Shown: positions 36,895-47,038 of the stretch, in pieces
How positions within the stretch are numbered: position 1 is the first letter of the stretch
Layout: the number at the start of each line of letters is the position of its first letter
NCBI GenBank assembly: GCA_900466005.1
Contig: UEGQ01000007.1
Coordinates: 124,001-188,000 of the forward strand
Direction of reading: 5' to 3'
DNA length: 64,000 bases
Source: Hyphomicrobiales bacterium
GTDB lineage: Bacteria; Pseudomonadota; Alphaproteobacteria; Rhizobiales; Rhizobiaceae
The notes under the pieces: model-generated
What the model was told of the DNA's origin: nothing
Databases searched by the model: none
What the model saw: only the letters and a program-made list of their open reading frames with translations
Program-made: the position numbers and the translations under genes

Positions 36895-37473
36895 ATGGCC
36901 GACAGGATTTCATCGAAAGGGCTCACCGAGTTCGAAGAGCTGTCCGGCGAGGCCGTCGAACTTCTCGAGATCACCGGCGTGGTCAAGTGGTTCGACGTCG
37001 CCAAGGGGTTCGGTTTCATCGTTCCGGACAACGGCATGCAGGACGTCCTGCTGCACGTGACCTGCCTGCGACGTGACGGATACCAGACCATTCTCGAGGG
37101 CACGCGCATCGTTGCGCTGATCCAGAAGCGCGAGCGCGGTTACCAGACCTTCCGCATCCTCTCCATGGACCAGTCCACGGCGATCCACCCCTCGCAGATG
37201 CCGCCGGTGCGCACCCATGTGCAGGTAAATCCGACCAGCGGGCTCGAGCGGGTGCTGGTGAAGTGGTTCAACCGCACCAAGGGTTTCGGCTTCCTGACGC
37301 GTGGCGAGGGCACCGAGGACATTTTCGTTCACATGGAAACCCTGCGGCGCTACGGTCTTACGGAACTTCGGCCCGGCCAGAGCGTTCTGGTACGCTTCGG
37401 CAATGGCGAAAAGGGGTTGATGGCCGCCGAGATCCATCCCGACAATCCGTGCCCGGCGACCCGCGCCCATTGA
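36895..37473 (+). CDS. Double cold-shock-domain protein
   Basis: Protein of 192 residues with two cold-shock domains, the first at about residues 27-90 ([17 protein letters not shown]) and the second at about 122-185 ([17 protein letters not shown]). RNP-type motifs KGFGFI and KGFGFL are intact; the second RNP motif is DVLLHV in the first and DIFVHM in the second domain. Such tandem CSD proteins are common in alphaproteobacteria and bind single-stranded RNA or DNA. It is probably co-transcribed with the DUF192 gene 11 bases downstream. TGAGGA precedes the ATG. Confidence 0.9.
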   Translation: MADRISSKGLTEFEELSGEAVELLEITGVVKWFDVAKGFGFIVPDNGMQDVLLHVTCLRRDGYQTILEGTRIVALIQKRERGYQTFRILSMDQSTAIHPSQMPPVRTHVQVNPTSGLERVLVKWFNRTKGFGFLTRGEGTEDIFVHMETLRRYGLTELRPGQSVLVRFGNGEKGLMAAEIHPDNPCPATRAH

Positions 37474-37484
37474 GGCTGCGTACT

Positions 37485-37958
37485 ATGATCAGTGAAATCT
37501 GGAGAAGCGCTGTCCTAGCGCTTTTTTTGTTGCTTCCGGTCACGGCTTCGGCGGAAGAGATCGGCCTGCGCAAGGTGGCGCTGGCGATTGAAACGCCGGA
37601 CGGCAACCGCCACGTCTTTCAGGTGGAATGGGCAGGCACGCCGGCAGAGCGCGAGCGTGGGCTGATGTTCAGGACCGAGCTTGACGCCGACGCCGGCATG
37701 ATCTTCGATTTCGGCGAGGCCCGGACGGTGATGATGTGGATGAAGAACACGCCGCTGCCGCTCGATATGCTGTTCATCGACGAGAAGGGCGTCGTCAGCC
37801 GGATCGCCGAGCGCACCGTGCCCTCTTCGCAGGATATTATCGCCTCTCCGGGGCCTGTTCGCTATGTTCTGGAGATCAACGGCGGGCGGTCGGCTACGCT
37901 CGGCATCGTCCCAGGCAGTCGTGTGGATGTCGATGCGGCTCGGGCATCGTTGAAATGA
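37485..37958 (+). CDS. DUF192 family exported protein
   Basis: Protein of 157 residues with a cleavable signal peptide (LALFLLLPVTASAEE). The DUF192 core follows: ERERGLMFRTEL, MIFDFGE, MWMKNTPLPLDMLFID, GPVRYVLEINGG. The biochemical role of DUF192 is unknown. In alphaproteobacteria it is repeatedly found next to a double CSD gene, as here. The ATG at 37485 is preceded by GAGG. Confidence 0.85.
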   Translation: MISEIWRSAVLALFLLLPVTASAEEIGLRKVALAIETPDGNRHVFQVEWAGTPAERERGLMFRTELDADAGMIFDFGEARTVMMWMKNTPLPLDMLFIDEKGVVSRIAERTVPSSQDIIASPGPVRYVLEINGGRSATLGIVPGSRVDVDAARASLK

Positions 37959-38051
37959 CAGCGTTTTTGTGACCGTTCGCGGTGGCGGAAAGTCGATTTT
38001 AGCTGTTGCCCCTGACGGGTGAACCGTGTATCTCGGCATTGATCGCTGGAA

Positions 38052-38128
<77 letters not shown>

Positions 38129-38199
38129 CCGCGGTGGTCTTGCGATCGTCCGGGGAGGGGACCTTCCTTCCTTCGCAGTCCTTTGGAGCTCGTTGCGAC

Positions 38200-38505
38200 A
38201 TGACCGCCAAGATTTATCGCCCCGCCAAGACCGCCATGCAGTCGGGCAAGGCCAAGACGCAGTTCTGGTTGCTCGAGTACGAGCAGGAAGTGCCGCGCAA
38301 GGTCGAGCCGATGATGGGCTATACGAGCTCGGCCGATACGCGCCAGCAGGTCAAGATCACCTTCGAAACGCTCGAGCAGGCAGAAGCTTTCGCCAAGCGC
38401 AACGGCATCGAATACCGGGTGATCCTGCCCAAGGAAGCCAAGCGCCAGGTCGTATCCTATACCGATAATTTCCGTTATAACCGCCTGCAACCCTGGACGC
38501 ACTGA
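38200..38505 (+). CDS. NADH dehydrogenase accessory subunit, NDUFS4-like
   Basis: Protein of 101 residues of the family annotated ETC complex I subunit conserved region, the bacterial counterpart of mitochondrial NDUFS4 (18 kDa). Typical segments are IYRPAKTAMQSGKAKTQFW, MGYTSSADTRQQVKITFET, EAEAFAKRNGI-like EQAEAFAKRNGIEY and DNFRYNRLQPWTH. It stabilises the NADH-binding module of complex I. The frame opens at 38134, but ATG 38200 fits family length. It lies between tRNA-Pro and tRNA-Arg. Confidence 0.9.
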   Translation: MTAKIYRPAKTAMQSGKAKTQFWLLEYEQEVPRKVEPMMGYTSSADTRQQVKITFETLEQAEAFAKRNGIEYRVILPKEAKRQVVSYTDNFRYNRLQPWTH

Positions 38506-38565
38506 CCGCGTCCGGCCTTGCAGGACCGCCGTCGTCGTCCGCCGGACCAGAAGGCGACGCACGGA

Positions 38566-38642
<77 letters not shown>

Positions 38643-38749
38643 TTCTCCCCCTTACCCGCGTCCGCCGTCTCGACGTGTTCCCGTCTCGTTCTGGTGACCT
38701 CTGGCGACGACTCCCGTGCCGTGTTAATGGCGGGACGTGAGGTATCCAC

Positions 38750-39511
38750 ATGGCCCGTTCTCCTTCGTCGTCATCCAAGCGCGCGCCGCGCAAGCGCCGC
38801 AAGTCGTCCAGCTCGCGTTCGTCCGGCAGCCTCTGGCCATGGGCTGGCGCGCTGATCGTCGTTGCCGGCGCCATCGCCGTTTACGATAATCGTGATCAGT
38901 GGCGTGGAAGCTGGCCGAGGGTTGCCGCACTGGTGCAGCCGAAGAGCGGCGGCGCCGGCAAGAACGAGGACAGAAAGCCCGCGAGCAAGCCGTCGTCCGC
39001 AAAACCCGTTCCGCCCGCGCCCGTCGGTACGTCACCGACGCCGAAATCCGAACCGGGCCGAACGACAGCGGCGCTGATCCCGCCCGCGCCGCTGGGGCGC
39101 GCTTCGTCGCAGACCGTGCCCCAGCAGCGGCCGGCAGAGGGTGGCATGGAGGGCAGGGGATTTGCCGGAACCTTCTACTATTGCGGTACGTCCGGGCTCG
39201 ACAACTGCGTGGCGAGCGGCGACACTTTCTGGCATCGCAAGACGAGGATCGTGCTTGCCGACGCCGTTGCGCCGCAGACCGAGAGGGCGAAGTGTCAGGC
39301 CGAACGGGACAAGGGCTTTGCCGCCAAGGTCCGGCTCAAGGAGTTGCTCAACGCCGGTGCCTTCGATCTCGTCGCCCCGGGCATGCCGGTGGCGGCTTCG
39401 GGCAGTGAATTCAAGGTCGTGCTGCGCAACGGGCGTTCGCTCGGTACGATCCTCCTGAACGAGGGCCTGGCACAGCCGAGGGCCGGGGAACGCAAGGGCT
39501 GGTGCCCGTAG
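38750..39511 (+). CDS. Membrane-anchored SNase-like (thermonuclease-family) protein
   Basis: Protein of 253 residues. A very basic Ser/Arg/Lys N-terminus is followed by one transmembrane helix (WPWAGALIVVAGAIAVY, residues 29-45) and a Pro/Lys-rich linker. The C-terminal ~115 residues resemble the staphylococcal nuclease fold (ASGDTFWHRKTRIVLADAVA; NGRSLGTILLNEGLAQPR). The usual motif with the catalytic Glu (D-x-P-E) reads ADAVAPQTE here, so nuclease activity is doubtful. Two cysteines at each end (CGTSGLDNC, KGWC) could form disulfides outside the cytoplasm. Confidence 0.75.
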   Translation: MARSPSSSSKRAPRKRRKSSSSRSSGSLWPWAGALIVVAGAIAVYDNRDQWRGSWPRVAALVQPKSGGAGKNEDRKPASKPSSAKPVPPAPVGTSPTPKSEPGRTTAALIPPAPLGRASSQTVPQQRPAEGGMEGRGFAGTFYYCGTSGLDNCVASGDTFWHRKTRIVLADAVAPQTERAKCQAERDKGFAAKVRLKELLNAGAFDLVAPGMPVAASGSEFKVVLRNGRSLGTILLNEGLAQPRAGERKGWCP

Positions 39512-39541
39512 GCGACGGTCTTGGAGGCGTGAGCAAGCAAA

Positions 39542-39579
39542 GAGAAACCCGCCGCGGCGACGAGCCGGGCGGGTTTCTC
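39542..39579. terminator. Bidirectional terminator between SNase-like gene and aapP
   Basis: GAGAAACCCGCC and GGCGGGTTTCTC form a 12-bp stem with a 14-base loop. The A-rich and T-rich stem ends suit termination of both convergent genes. Confidence 0.75.
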
Positions 39580-39601
39580 GTAAGGATTTTTGGCGCGCGC
39601 C

Positions 39602-40372
39602 TCAGTGCAGGATCTGGCTCAGGAACAGCTTGGTGCGTTCGTGCTGCGGATTGTCGAAGAACTCGGCCGGCGAGTTCTGTTCGACGATCTGCCCCTGGTC
39701 CATGAAGATCACGCGGTTGGCGACCTGGCGGGCAAAGCCCATTTCGTGGGTCACGCAGAGCATGGTCATGCCTTCTTCGGCGAGGCCGACCATGGTGTCG
39801 AGCACTTCCTTGACCATTTCCGGATCGAGCGCCGAGGTCGGCTCGTCGAAGAGCATGATCTTCGGCTTCATGCAGAGCGCGCGCGCAATCGCCACACGCT
39901 GCTGCTGGCCACCGGAGAGCTGGCCCGGATACTTGTTCGCCTGTTCCGGGATCTTCACGCGCGTCAGGAAGTGCATGGCGACCTCTTCCGCTTCCTTCTT
40001 CGGCATCTTGCGGACCCAGATGGGCGCAAGTGTGCAGTTCTCGAGAATCGTCAGGTGCGGGAAGAGGTTGAAGTGCTGGAACACCATGCCGACTTCGCGG
40101 CGGACCTCATCGATCTTCTTGAGGTCGTTGGTGAGCTCGATACCGTCGACGATGATCTGCCCGGCCTGGTGTTCCTCGAGCCGGTTGATGCAACGGATCA
40201 TGGTCGACTTGCCCGATCCGGAGGGACCGGCGATGACGATGCGCTCGCCCTTCATGACCTTGAGGTTGACGTCGCGCAGCACGTGGAAATCCCCGTACCA
40301 CTTGTTCATGTTGACGATTTCGACGGCGACTTCCGTCTGCGAAATTCCGGGTTGAACGGCTTGTTGGGCCAT
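39602..40372 (-). CDS. aapP: General amino-acid ABC transporter ATPase AapP
   Basis: ATP-binding subunit of 256 residues. Walker A is GPSGSGKST, the Q-loop is [12 protein letters not shown], the signature is LSGGQQQR, Walker B is [12 protein letters not shown], and the switch His is in CVTHEMGF. It powers the AapQM channel for broad-range L-amino acid uptake. An in-frame upstream start exists, but ATG 40372 has GAGAGGAA at the right distance. It is the last gene of aapJQMP. Confidence 0.95.
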   Translation of the reverse strand: MAQQAVQPGISQTEVAVEIVNMNKWYGDFHVLRDVNLKVMKGERIVIAGPSGSGKSTMIRCINRLEEHQAGQIIVDGIELTNDLKKIDEVRREVGMVFQHFNLFPHLTILENCTLAPIWVRKMPKKEAEEVAMHFLTRVKIPEQANKYPGQLSGGQQQRVAIARALCMKPKIMLFDEPTSALDPEMVKEVLDTMVGLAEEGMTMLCVTHEMGFARQVANRVIFMDQGQIVEQNSPAEFFDNPQHERTKLFLSQILH

Positions 40373-40387
40373 GTTTGTTCCTCTCAT

Positions 40388-41545
40388 TTATCTCTTGTGG
40401 CCTCTGTCCAGGCGGCGCTCGACGAAAGCCGAGTAGCGCGACATCCCGAAGCAGAACAACCAGAATACGAAGCCGGCGAAGATGAGGCCGGTAAGCGGCG
40501 TCACCGGCGTCAGCCAGCTGGCATCGCCGAAGCTCGCCTTCACGATGCCGAGCAGGTCGTACATGTTGATGATCGACACGAGCGAGGTGTCCTTGAACAT
40601 GCCGATGAACGTGTTGACGATGCCCGGAATGACGAGCTTGATCGCCTGCGGCATGATGATCAGGATCATCTTCTGCCAGTAGGTGAGGCCGAGAGAGTCG
40701 GCACCTTCGTACTGCCCCTTCGGAATGGCCTGCAGACCGCCGCGGATGACTTCCGCCATGTAGGCGGAGGCGAAGATCGAGACGCCGACCAGCGCGCGCA
40801 CGAACTTGTCGATGTTGTTGCCGGGCGTCAGGAAGAGCGGCAGCAGCACGCTCGCCATGAAGAGCACGGTGATCAACGGCACGCCGCGGACGAGTTCGAT
40901 GAAGCCGATGGAGGCGGTCCGCACGATCGGCATGTCGGAGCGGCGCCCGAGCGCGAGCACGATGCCGAACGGCAATGAGACCACGATCCCGACGAAGGAA
41001 AGGATCAGTGTCACCATCAACCCGCCCCACTGGCTCGTCTCGACGTGCGAGAGGCCGAACCAGCCGCCGAGCAGCAGCACATAGGCGAGGACCGGCAGGG
41101 CCGCGAGGAGCAGCAGCGCGTTGAGCCCCTTGCGCGGTGCAGACGGAACGAGCATCGGGACGAGCAGACCGACGAAGAGAATGGCGATCAGGATCGGACG
41201 CCAGAGCTGGTCGCGCGGATAGGAACCCACCATGAACTGGGTGAACCAGTCACCGACATACGCCCAGCATGCACCGCTCCAGCCTTCCGGCTGGATGCCG
41301 CCCTGAACGGTGGTGGCGCAGACCGCACGGTCTTCGCCCGTCCAGACGGCCGAGACGAACAGCCAGTCGAACGCCGATGAGGCGAACCAGAGGATGATCG
41401 CACCGAAAACAACCGTCGTGACCGCGTCGAGCGGGGTTGCAAACAGGTTCTTGCGGGTCCAGCCGAACACCGAGCGGTCGCTGAGCGGGGCGGGTTGAGG
41501 CGCCAGGAACTCCTGGCGGAGATAGGAGACGTTGTTTTCGCTCAT
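40388..41545 (-). CDS. aapM: General amino-acid ABC transporter permease AapM
   Basis: Inner-membrane permease of 385 residues with about eight hydrophobic segments, longer than ordinary His/Glu-type permeases because of an N-terminal extension and a periplasmic loop near residues 75-105 with two cysteines. The EAA loop that contacts AapP is [14 protein letters not shown]. It lies one base after aapQ and 15 before aapP. Confidence 0.95.
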   Translation of the reverse strand: MSENNVSYLRQEFLAPQPAPLSDRSVFGWTRKNLFATPLDAVTTVVFGAIILWFASSAFDWLFVSAVWTGEDRAVCATTVQGGIQPEGWSGACWAYVGDWFTQFMVGSYPRDQLWRPILIAILFVGLLVPMLVPSAPRKGLNALLLLAALPVLAYVLLLGGWFGLSHVETSQWGGLMVTLILSFVGIVVSLPFGIVLALGRRSDMPIVRTASIGFIELVRGVPLITVLFMASVLLPLFLTPGNNIDKFVRALVGVSIFASAYMAEVIRGGLQAIPKGQYEGADSLGLTYWQKMILIIMPQAIKLVIPGIVNTFIGMFKDTSLVSIINMYDLLGIVKASFGDASWLTPVTPLTGLIFAGFVFWLFCFGMSRYSAFVERRLDRGHKR

Positions 41546-41546
41546 G

Positions 41547-42740
41547 TCAGCGCTCCACCAGGGCCATCTTGGCGTTGAACCAGTTCATGAAGAGAGAGGT
41601 CGCGAGGCTGATCGACACGTAGATCATCATCCAGATCGCGATGATCTCGATCGAATGGCCCGACTGATTGAGGATCGTTCCGCCGACTGCGACCAGATCG
41701 GCGTAACCGATGGCGACGGCAAGCGACGAGTTCTTGGTCAGGTTGAGGTACTGCGAGGTAAGCGGCGGAATGATGATCCGCAGCGCCTGCGGCAGGACCA
41801 CAAGACGCGTCGTCGGGCCTTTGCGCAGGCCGAGCGCGCTCGCCGCCTCTGTTTGACCTTTCGGCACGCCCCGGATGCCCGCACGGACGATCTCGGCGAT
41901 GAAGGCGGCTGTGTAGAACGACAGCGCCATGTAGAGCGACAGGAACTCCGGACCGATGGCTGTGCCGCCCCGCATGTTGAACTTGCCGAGCTCCGGAACG
42001 TCGAACGTGACCGGTGCGCCGATGATGGCGAAGGCGACGAGCGGCAGGCCCACGATCAGCACGATGTTGATCCAGAGGACCGGCGGGCGCTTGCCGGTGG
42101 CGAGCTGTTTCTTCGTCGCCCAACGCGCGTAGAGGATGGCTGCGACGACGCCGACCACGAAGGCGGCGACGACCAGGGACATGCCCGCACCGAAGACTGG
42201 CGCCGGCATGTAGATGCCGCGGTTGCTGACGAAGACCGACAGCGGCAGTGCCAACGACGAACGGACGTCCGGCAGCAGCGAGAGAACGCCCTTGTACCAG
42301 AAGAAGATGACGAGCAGCGGCGGGATGTTGCGGAACACCTCGACATAGACCGTCGCGAGCCGCGAGATCAGCCAGTTGTGCGAAAGCCGGCCGATGCCGA
42401 CGATCAGCCCGATGATGCTGGCCGTGATGATCCCGCAAACGGCGATGATCAAGGTATTGACCAGGCCGACTGCGAGCGCCTGCAAATAGCTACTGTCGCT
42501 CGAATAGGCGATCGGCGTCTGGGCGATGTCGAAGCCTGCCCGGTTTCTCAGAAACTCGAACCCGGCCGTCATGTTGGCGCGAGCGAGGTTCTGGGCGGCA
42601 TTGGTTCCGGCGAACCAGAACAGCCAGACGATGAAGACGAGGGTCAGTGCCTGATAGACGAACTGACGGAAAGCTGGATTGTACAGCAAAGAGTGCACCG
42701 AACGGCTATTGCCGTCCCGGCCCGAGGCGACCACTGCCAT
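41547..42740 (-). CDS. aapQ: General amino-acid ABC transporter permease AapQ
   Basis: Partner permease of 397 residues. The extended N-terminal half (two extra transmembrane segments and a large periplasmic loop) is typical of AapQ. The EAA loop reads [14 protein letters not shown]. With AapM it forms the channel. A stable hairpin separates it from aapJ, which is probably why the binding protein can be made in excess. Confidence 0.95.
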   Translation of the reverse strand: MAVVASGRDGNSRSVHSLLYNPAFRQFVYQALTLVFIVWLFWFAGTNAAQNLARANMTAGFEFLRNRAGFDIAQTPIAYSSDSSYLQALAVGLVNTLIIAVCGIITASIIGLIVGIGRLSHNWLISRLATVYVEVFRNIPPLLVIFFWYKGVLSLLPDVRSSLALPLSVFVSNRGIYMPAPVFGAGMSLVVAAFVVGVVAAILYARWATKKQLATGKRPPVLWINIVLIVGLPLVAFAIIGAPVTFDVPELGKFNMRGGTAIGPEFLSLYMALSFYTAAFIAEIVRAGIRGVPKGQTEAASALGLRKGPTTRLVVLPQALRIIIPPLTSQYLNLTKNSSLAVAIGYADLVAVGGTILNQSGHSIEIIAIWMMIYVSISLATSLFMNWFNAKMALVER

Positions 42741-42800
42741 GCATTATCCCCTGTTCGCAGCCATCATTTTTCGTAGCTGCCTTTTTTCATTCTGTCGATC

Positions 42801-42824
42801 GGAAAGGCGCCGCGGCGCCTTTCC
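42801..42824 (-). terminator. 11-bp perfect hairpin between aapJ and aapQ
   Basis: GGAAAGGCGCC and GGCGCCTTTCC pair around two bases. No T run follows on the minus strand, so it more likely protects the 3' end of aapJ mRNA or limits read-through than ends transcription fully. Confidence 0.7.
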
Positions 42825-42844
42825 GGTATGCTGGTCGCGACCGC

Positions 42845-43873
42845 TTAGCGGATCGGCGGAGCGTACTGCAGACCGCCCTTGGTCCACAGGGCATTGAGGC
42901 CGCGCTCGATCTTCAGCGGGCTTCCTGCGCCGACATTGCGCTCGAAGGATTCGCCGTAGTTGCCGACCTGCTTGACGATGTTGTAGGCCCACTTCTCATC
43001 CAGGCCGAGGTCCTTGCCGATCGTCTGGTCCTTTTCTTCGCCGAGGAAGCGCTTGATGTCCGGGTTTTCGGACTTCAGCATTTCGTCGACGTTGGCGGAG
43101 GTGATGCCGAACTCTTCAGCCGAAACCATGGCGAAATGCGCCCAGGTCACGACGTCGAGCCACTTGGAATCGTTCTGGCGAACGGCCGGGCCGAGCGGTT
43201 CCTTGGAGATGATTTCCGGCAGGACCATGTGGTCGTCGGGGTTGGCGAGCGACAGGCGGATCGAGTACAGGCCGGACTGGTCGGTCGTGTAGACATCGCA
43301 ACGGCCGGACTGATAGGCGGCGTCGACTTCTTCCTGCTTCTCGAACACGACCGGCTTGTACTCGAGGCCATTGGCCTTGAAGTAGTCGGCGAGGTTGAGT
43401 TCGGTCGTCGTGCCGGACTGAACGCAGACGGCGGCGCCCGACAGCTCGAGAGCGGACTTCACGTTGAGGCTCTTCGTAACCATGAAGCCCTGACCGTCGT
43501 AGTAGTTGACGACGCGGAAGTCGAAGCCGAGCTGCGAGTCGCGGCTGGCGGTCCAGGTCGTGTTACGGGCCAGCATGTCGATTTCGCCCGACTGCAGGGC
43601 CGGGAAGCGGTCCTTTGCCGAGAGAGGGGTGTACTTGACCTTGGTCGCGTCACCGAAAACGGCAGCGGCAACGGCACGGCATACGTCGACATCAAGACCG
43701 GCCCAGTTGCCCGAGGAGTCCTGGGCGCCGAAGCCGGCGAGATTGGAGCCGTTGACACCGCACTGCACGAAACCCTTCGCCTTCACGTCGTCGAGCGTGC
43801 CGGCGAATGCAGCCGGTGCACCAAAACCGACGACTGCAGCGCCGAGAGCGACTGACAGAAGCTTCTTGTTCAT
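42845..43873 (-). CDS. aapJ: General amino-acid ABC transporter binding protein AapJ
   Basis: Periplasmic solute-binding protein of 342 residues with a cleavable signal (KKLLSVALGAAVVGFGAPAA, cut near AFAG). The family 3 binding-protein signature GLDVDVCRAVAAAVFGD and the segment SGEIDMLARNTTWTASRD are present. The longer frame begins at a TTG three codons upstream; ATG 43873 is the obvious start. It is the first gene of aapJQMP; in rhizobia this system takes up most L-amino acids and affects their exchange. Confidence 0.95.
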   Translation of the reverse strand: MNKKLLSVALGAAVVGFGAPAAFAGTLDDVKAKGFVQCGVNGSNLAGFGAQDSSGNWAGLDVDVCRAVAAAVFGDATKVKYTPLSAKDRFPALQSGEIDMLARNTTWTASRDSQLGFDFRVVNYYDGQGFMVTKSLNVKSALELSGAAVCVQSGTTTELNLADYFKANGLEYKPVVFEKQEEVDAAYQSGRCDVYTTDQSGLYSIRLSLANPDDHMVLPEIISKEPLGPAVRQNDSKWLDVVTWAHFAMVSAEEFGITSANVDEMLKSENPDIKRFLGEEKDQTIGKDLGLDEKWAYNIVKQVGNYGESFERNVGAGSPLKIERGLNALWTKGGLQYAPPIR

Positions 43874-44232
43874 TTTTCCCAACCTTTGTCTATTGTTCTT
43901 GAAAATACCCGACGGTCACGTTCGCTAGAACGATTTCATGCCTCCGCCGGCCCGCTGACCTCCCGGTGCGAGCCGCGCTATCACAGTCTTAAAATGAACC
44001 ACGGTCAAGACTGCGGTCCGCGAAATGGGGTAGAAAATTGGAAAAATGCCTAATTCGCATCAAAATCAGGCAGGAAATGGCGGAAAAAATCGGAAATTGG
44101 CTAAAAAAGCACCGATTCGCCGCATAACCACCATCGAAACGCCTGTCGGGGAGGGCGCTACGCGCCTTGACGTCCTTCGTCCGGGATACGACAAATCCGC
44201 TCGTCATATTCCCGAGGAAAGGCTTGGTTCTC
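43874..44232. promoter_or_regulatory. Divergent aapJ-metC intergenic region
   Basis: This 359-base gap holds no convincing gene. The middle part (about 44020-44130) is distinctly AT-rich with repeated GGAAAA/GGAAAT tracts and is the likely site of both divergent promoters. I could not pick out -35/-10 pairs or a known operator with confidence. Confidence 0.5.
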
Positions 44233-45420
44233 ATGAGAGACAGAAAAGAGATGCTGGCGGCCGCCGGTACGGACACGCGCTTGTGCCACGTCGGCAATGA
44301 TCCGATGAGCTATTATGGCTTCGTCAACCCGCCCGTGGTCCATGCCTCGACCGTTCTGTTTCCAAATGTTGAGACCATGGAAACGCGGGCGCAGAAGTAT
44401 ACCTATGGCACGCGCGGCACGCCGACCACGGATGCGCTCTGCGAGGCGATCGACGAACTGGAAGGCTCGGCCGGCACGGTCCTCGTGCCGAGCGGTCTCG
44501 CCGCGATCACAGTTCCGTTCCTCGCTTTCCTGTCGGCCGGCGATCATGCGCTCATCGTCGATTCGGTCTATGGACCCTGCCGCCATTTCTGCGACACGAT
44601 GCTGCCTCGCCTCGGTATCACTGTCGAATACTATGACCCGGATATCGCGTCGGGTGTCGAGGCGCTGATTCGCCCGAACACGAAGCTTGTCCACACCGAG
44701 GCACCTGGTTCCAACACCTTCGAGATGCAGGATATCCGCGCGATCTCGGAGGCGGCGCACAGGCACGGCTGCGTCGTCACGATGGACAATACCTGGGCGA
44801 CCCCGATCTACTTCAAACCGCTCGATTTCGGCGTCGACGTCTCGATCCACGCGGCGACGAAGTATCCGTCCGGCCATTCCGACATCCTGATGGGCACGGT
44901 TTCGGCCAATGCCACCCATTGGCCGCAGTTGAAGGAAACAAACGGCACGCTCGGCATCTGCGGCTCGCCGGATGATTCCTACATGATCCTGCGCGGGCTG
45001 CGGACGATGAACCTGCGGCTGGAACACCACAACAAGAGTGCGCTTTCGATAGCGAACTGGCTCGAGGCGCGCGACGATGTCGCAAGGGTCCTGCACCCGG
45101 GCCTGCCCAGTTTCCCCGGCCACGACATCTGGAAGCGGGACTTTAAGGGCGCAAGCGGCATCTTCTCCTTCGTGCTGAAGGTGGATGAGCGGGAAAATTT
45201 CAAACCGAAGGCGCGGGCCTTCCTCAATGAACTTTCGCTCTTCGGGCTCGGCTATTCCTGGGGCGGCTACGAGAGTCTCGCCGTGATGGTCGACCTCACC
45301 GACCGGAAGATCCGCAAGGCACCGACCGAAGGCCCGGTCATCCGGCTGCAGATCGGGCTGGAGAACGTCGAGGACATCGTCGCCGACCTCGAACGCGGAT
45401 TCAGGGCCGCCGCCGTCTGA
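44233..45420 (+). CDS. metC: Cystathionine beta-lyase (Cys/Met metabolism PLP enzyme)
   Basis: PLP-dependent enzyme of 395 residues that splits cystathionine to homocysteine. The PLP lysine is in SIHAATKYPSGHSDILMG, and the substrate-binding motif YTYGTRGTPTTDALCEAI is present. The C-terminal GYSWGGYESLAV motif, with Trp, is typical of cystathionine beta-lyases. ATG 44233 has GAGGAAAGG about ten bases upstream; ATG 44251 is a possible alternative. It ends two bases from the convergent monooxygenase stop. Confidence 0.92.
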   Translation: MRDRKEMLAAAGTDTRLCHVGNDPMSYYGFVNPPVVHASTVLFPNVETMETRAQKYTYGTRGTPTTDALCEAIDELEGSAGTVLVPSGLAAITVPFLAFLSAGDHALIVDSVYGPCRHFCDTMLPRLGITVEYYDPDIASGVEALIRPNTKLVHTEAPGSNTFEMQDIRAISEAAHRHGCVVTMDNTWATPIYFKPLDFGVDVSIHAATKYPSGHSDILMGTVSANATHWPQLKETNGTLGICGSPDDSYMILRGLRTMNLRLEHHNKSALSIANWLEARDDVARVLHPGLPSFPGHDIWKRDFKGASGIFSFVLKVDERENFKPKARAFLNELSLFGLGYSWGGYESLAVMVDLTDRKIRKAPTEGPVIRLQIGLENVEDIVADLERGFRAAAV

Positions 45421-45422
45421 GA

Positions 45423-46586
45423 TCAGCCCTTCGCCCGGTAGCCGTAGAGCCAGTCGAGATCGGCGGCGAGGCTCTGCGGCGAGCGGGCTGCGAGCACCAG
45501 ATCGCGCGCGATGCGGATCGGGCCTCGCGCATGGTAGGCGAACCGGTTGAAGGCACCGCGCTTGCCGACCCGGACCGCACGCATCTGGCGAACGCGCTCA
45601 TAGGTCGCGAGCGCCTCTGGAAGGGGTGTATTTGCGACAAGTCCGGCGAGCTCGAAGGCGTCTTCGATCGCCATCGCCGCACCCTGCGCGGCAAACGGCA
45701 TCATCGCATGCGCGGCATCACCGATGAGCGCGGTGTCGCGCCCGTTCTGCCATCGCCCGGGACCTGCCTGGTAGAGCGGCCAGAAGGTGGCGCCGCGCAG
45801 ATTGGAAAGCAGCGTGCGGATTTCCGGGTGCCATGCCGAGAACTGTTCCGCAAGCATACGGCCCTGCCGCTCGCTGCCTTCCGCCGACCAGGTTTCGCCG
45901 GGATCGAGGCCGGCGGCGATCGCCACCACGTTGAAGCCGCCGATCTCCTTCAGGGGATAGCAGACGAGATGGGTCTTCGGTCCGAGGAAGGCGGTGACGT
46001 TCGACGGATCGAGGAAGCCTGGCGCATTGTCGCCAGCCATCGTGAAGCGCCAGGCGATGTTGCCGGAGAAGTGAGCCTTGGGCGCGCCCGGGATGCGGGC
46101 ACGGGTTCTCGACCAGACGCCGTCGGCGCCGATGACGAGGTCCGGCTGCTCGCCGATCGCGCGAGCGATCTCCGTGTCGCCGGGCTTTTCGATGCGACAG
46201 CCGAGGTGGACCTTGCAGAGCGGATTGCGCAGGACCGCCGAAAGCAGCGCCTGCTGGAGCGTCGATCGGTGCAGGACGCCGTAGGGTGCGCCCCATCGGT
46301 CCCGCGCGAAGGCGCCAACCGGAACGGCGGCGAGTGCCCCGAGGGTCAGGCCGGATTGCAGCCGGATTTCTTGCGGCTCGCACCAACGATGTTCTATGTC
46401 GGCAAGGAGCCCGAGATCACGGAGAATTCGCGAGGCATTGGGTGAAATCTGCAGGCCGGCACCGACTTCGCCGAGCTGGGGCGCCTGTTCGACGATCTCG
46501 CTACGGATCCCGTGTCGTGCCAGCGACAGCGCGGCCGTAAGCCCCGCCATCCCGGCTCCGACGATGGCGACGATATTGATGGACAT
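45423..46586 (-). CDS. FAD-dependent monooxygenase (salicylate hydroxylase-like)
   Basis: Group A flavoprotein hydroxylase of 387 residues. The dinucleotide-binding motif AIVGAGMAGLTAAL is at the N-terminus, the DG motif is GADGVWSRTRA and the GD motif is ALIGDAAHAMMPFAAQGAAM. The EVGAGLQISPNASRILRDLG segment places it with salicylate and 3-hydroxybenzoate 6-hydroxylases. The substrate cannot be assigned; no aromatic-degradation genes lie nearby. It may be co-transcribed with nothing else, since the upstream zinc-finger gene runs downstream of it on the same strand after 31 bases. Confidence 0.85.
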   Translation of the reverse strand: MSINIVAIVGAGMAGLTAALSLARHGIRSEIVEQAPQLGEVGAGLQISPNASRILRDLGLLADIEHRWCEPQEIRLQSGLTLGALAAVPVGAFARDRWGAPYGVLHRSTLQQALLSAVLRNPLCKVHLGCRIEKPGDTEIARAIGEQPDLVIGADGVWSRTRARIPGAPKAHFSGNIAWRFTMAGDNAPGFLDPSNVTAFLGPKTHLVCYPLKEIGGFNVVAIAAGLDPGETWSAEGSERQGRMLAEQFSAWHPEIRTLLSNLRGATFWPLYQAGPGRWQNGRDTALIGDAAHAMMPFAAQGAAMAIEDAFELAGLVANTPLPEALATYERVRQMRAVRVGKRGAFNRFAYHARGPIRIARDLVLAARSPQSLAADLDWLYGYRAKG

Positions 46587-46617
46587 GGCCTTGCCGATCG
46601 TGAAATGCGGGTGGCGG

Positions 46618-46863
46618 TCAGGCCGCCTTGACGTGATAGACGCAGCCGGCGGGATTGGTCTGCTCGGCCTTCAGTGACGGATTATAGCGATAGAGGGTCG
46701 AGCAGTAGGAACAGACCTTCTCGTCGTCGTCGCCCATGTCGATGAAGATGTGCGGATGATCGAAGGGAGCCGAAGCGCCCGTGCACATGAACTCCTTCAC
46801 GCCGATCTCGATCACGCGGTGTCCGCCGTCGTTCTGGAAGTGGGGAATGGTGTGCCCGGCCAT
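46618..46863 (-). CDS. Zinc-finger protein, complex I NDUFS6-like
   Basis: Protein of 81 residues of the CHCC zinc-finger family. Ligands are the Cys in EFMCTGAS, the His in DHPHIFIDMG and the pair CSYC, followed by the typical TLYRYNP. Mitochondrial NDUFS6 is the eukaryotic relative, and in alphaproteobacteria it is a complex I accessory subunit. ATG 46863 has GGAGAGA upstream. An open extension to 46950 lacks family similarity. Confidence 0.85.
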   Translation of the reverse strand: MAGHTIPHFQNDGGHRVIEIGVKEFMCTGASAPFDHPHIFIDMGDDDEKVCSYCSTLYRYNPSLKAEQTNPAGCVYHVKAA

Positions 46864-47038
46864 ATGTCTCTCCGAATGCCTTTTCACTTTGCGGCGGACA
46901 TTATCCTCCTTCGCCGCGAATGTGTAGAGACAAAGACGCCGCAAACCCACAGAAAAGAAACCGATGCGCCTTTGATGCGTGGCTGCGTTTCACTAAGGTG
47001 CGCGCCGTCAATCCCGGAACAAGACATGGATCGAAGCG

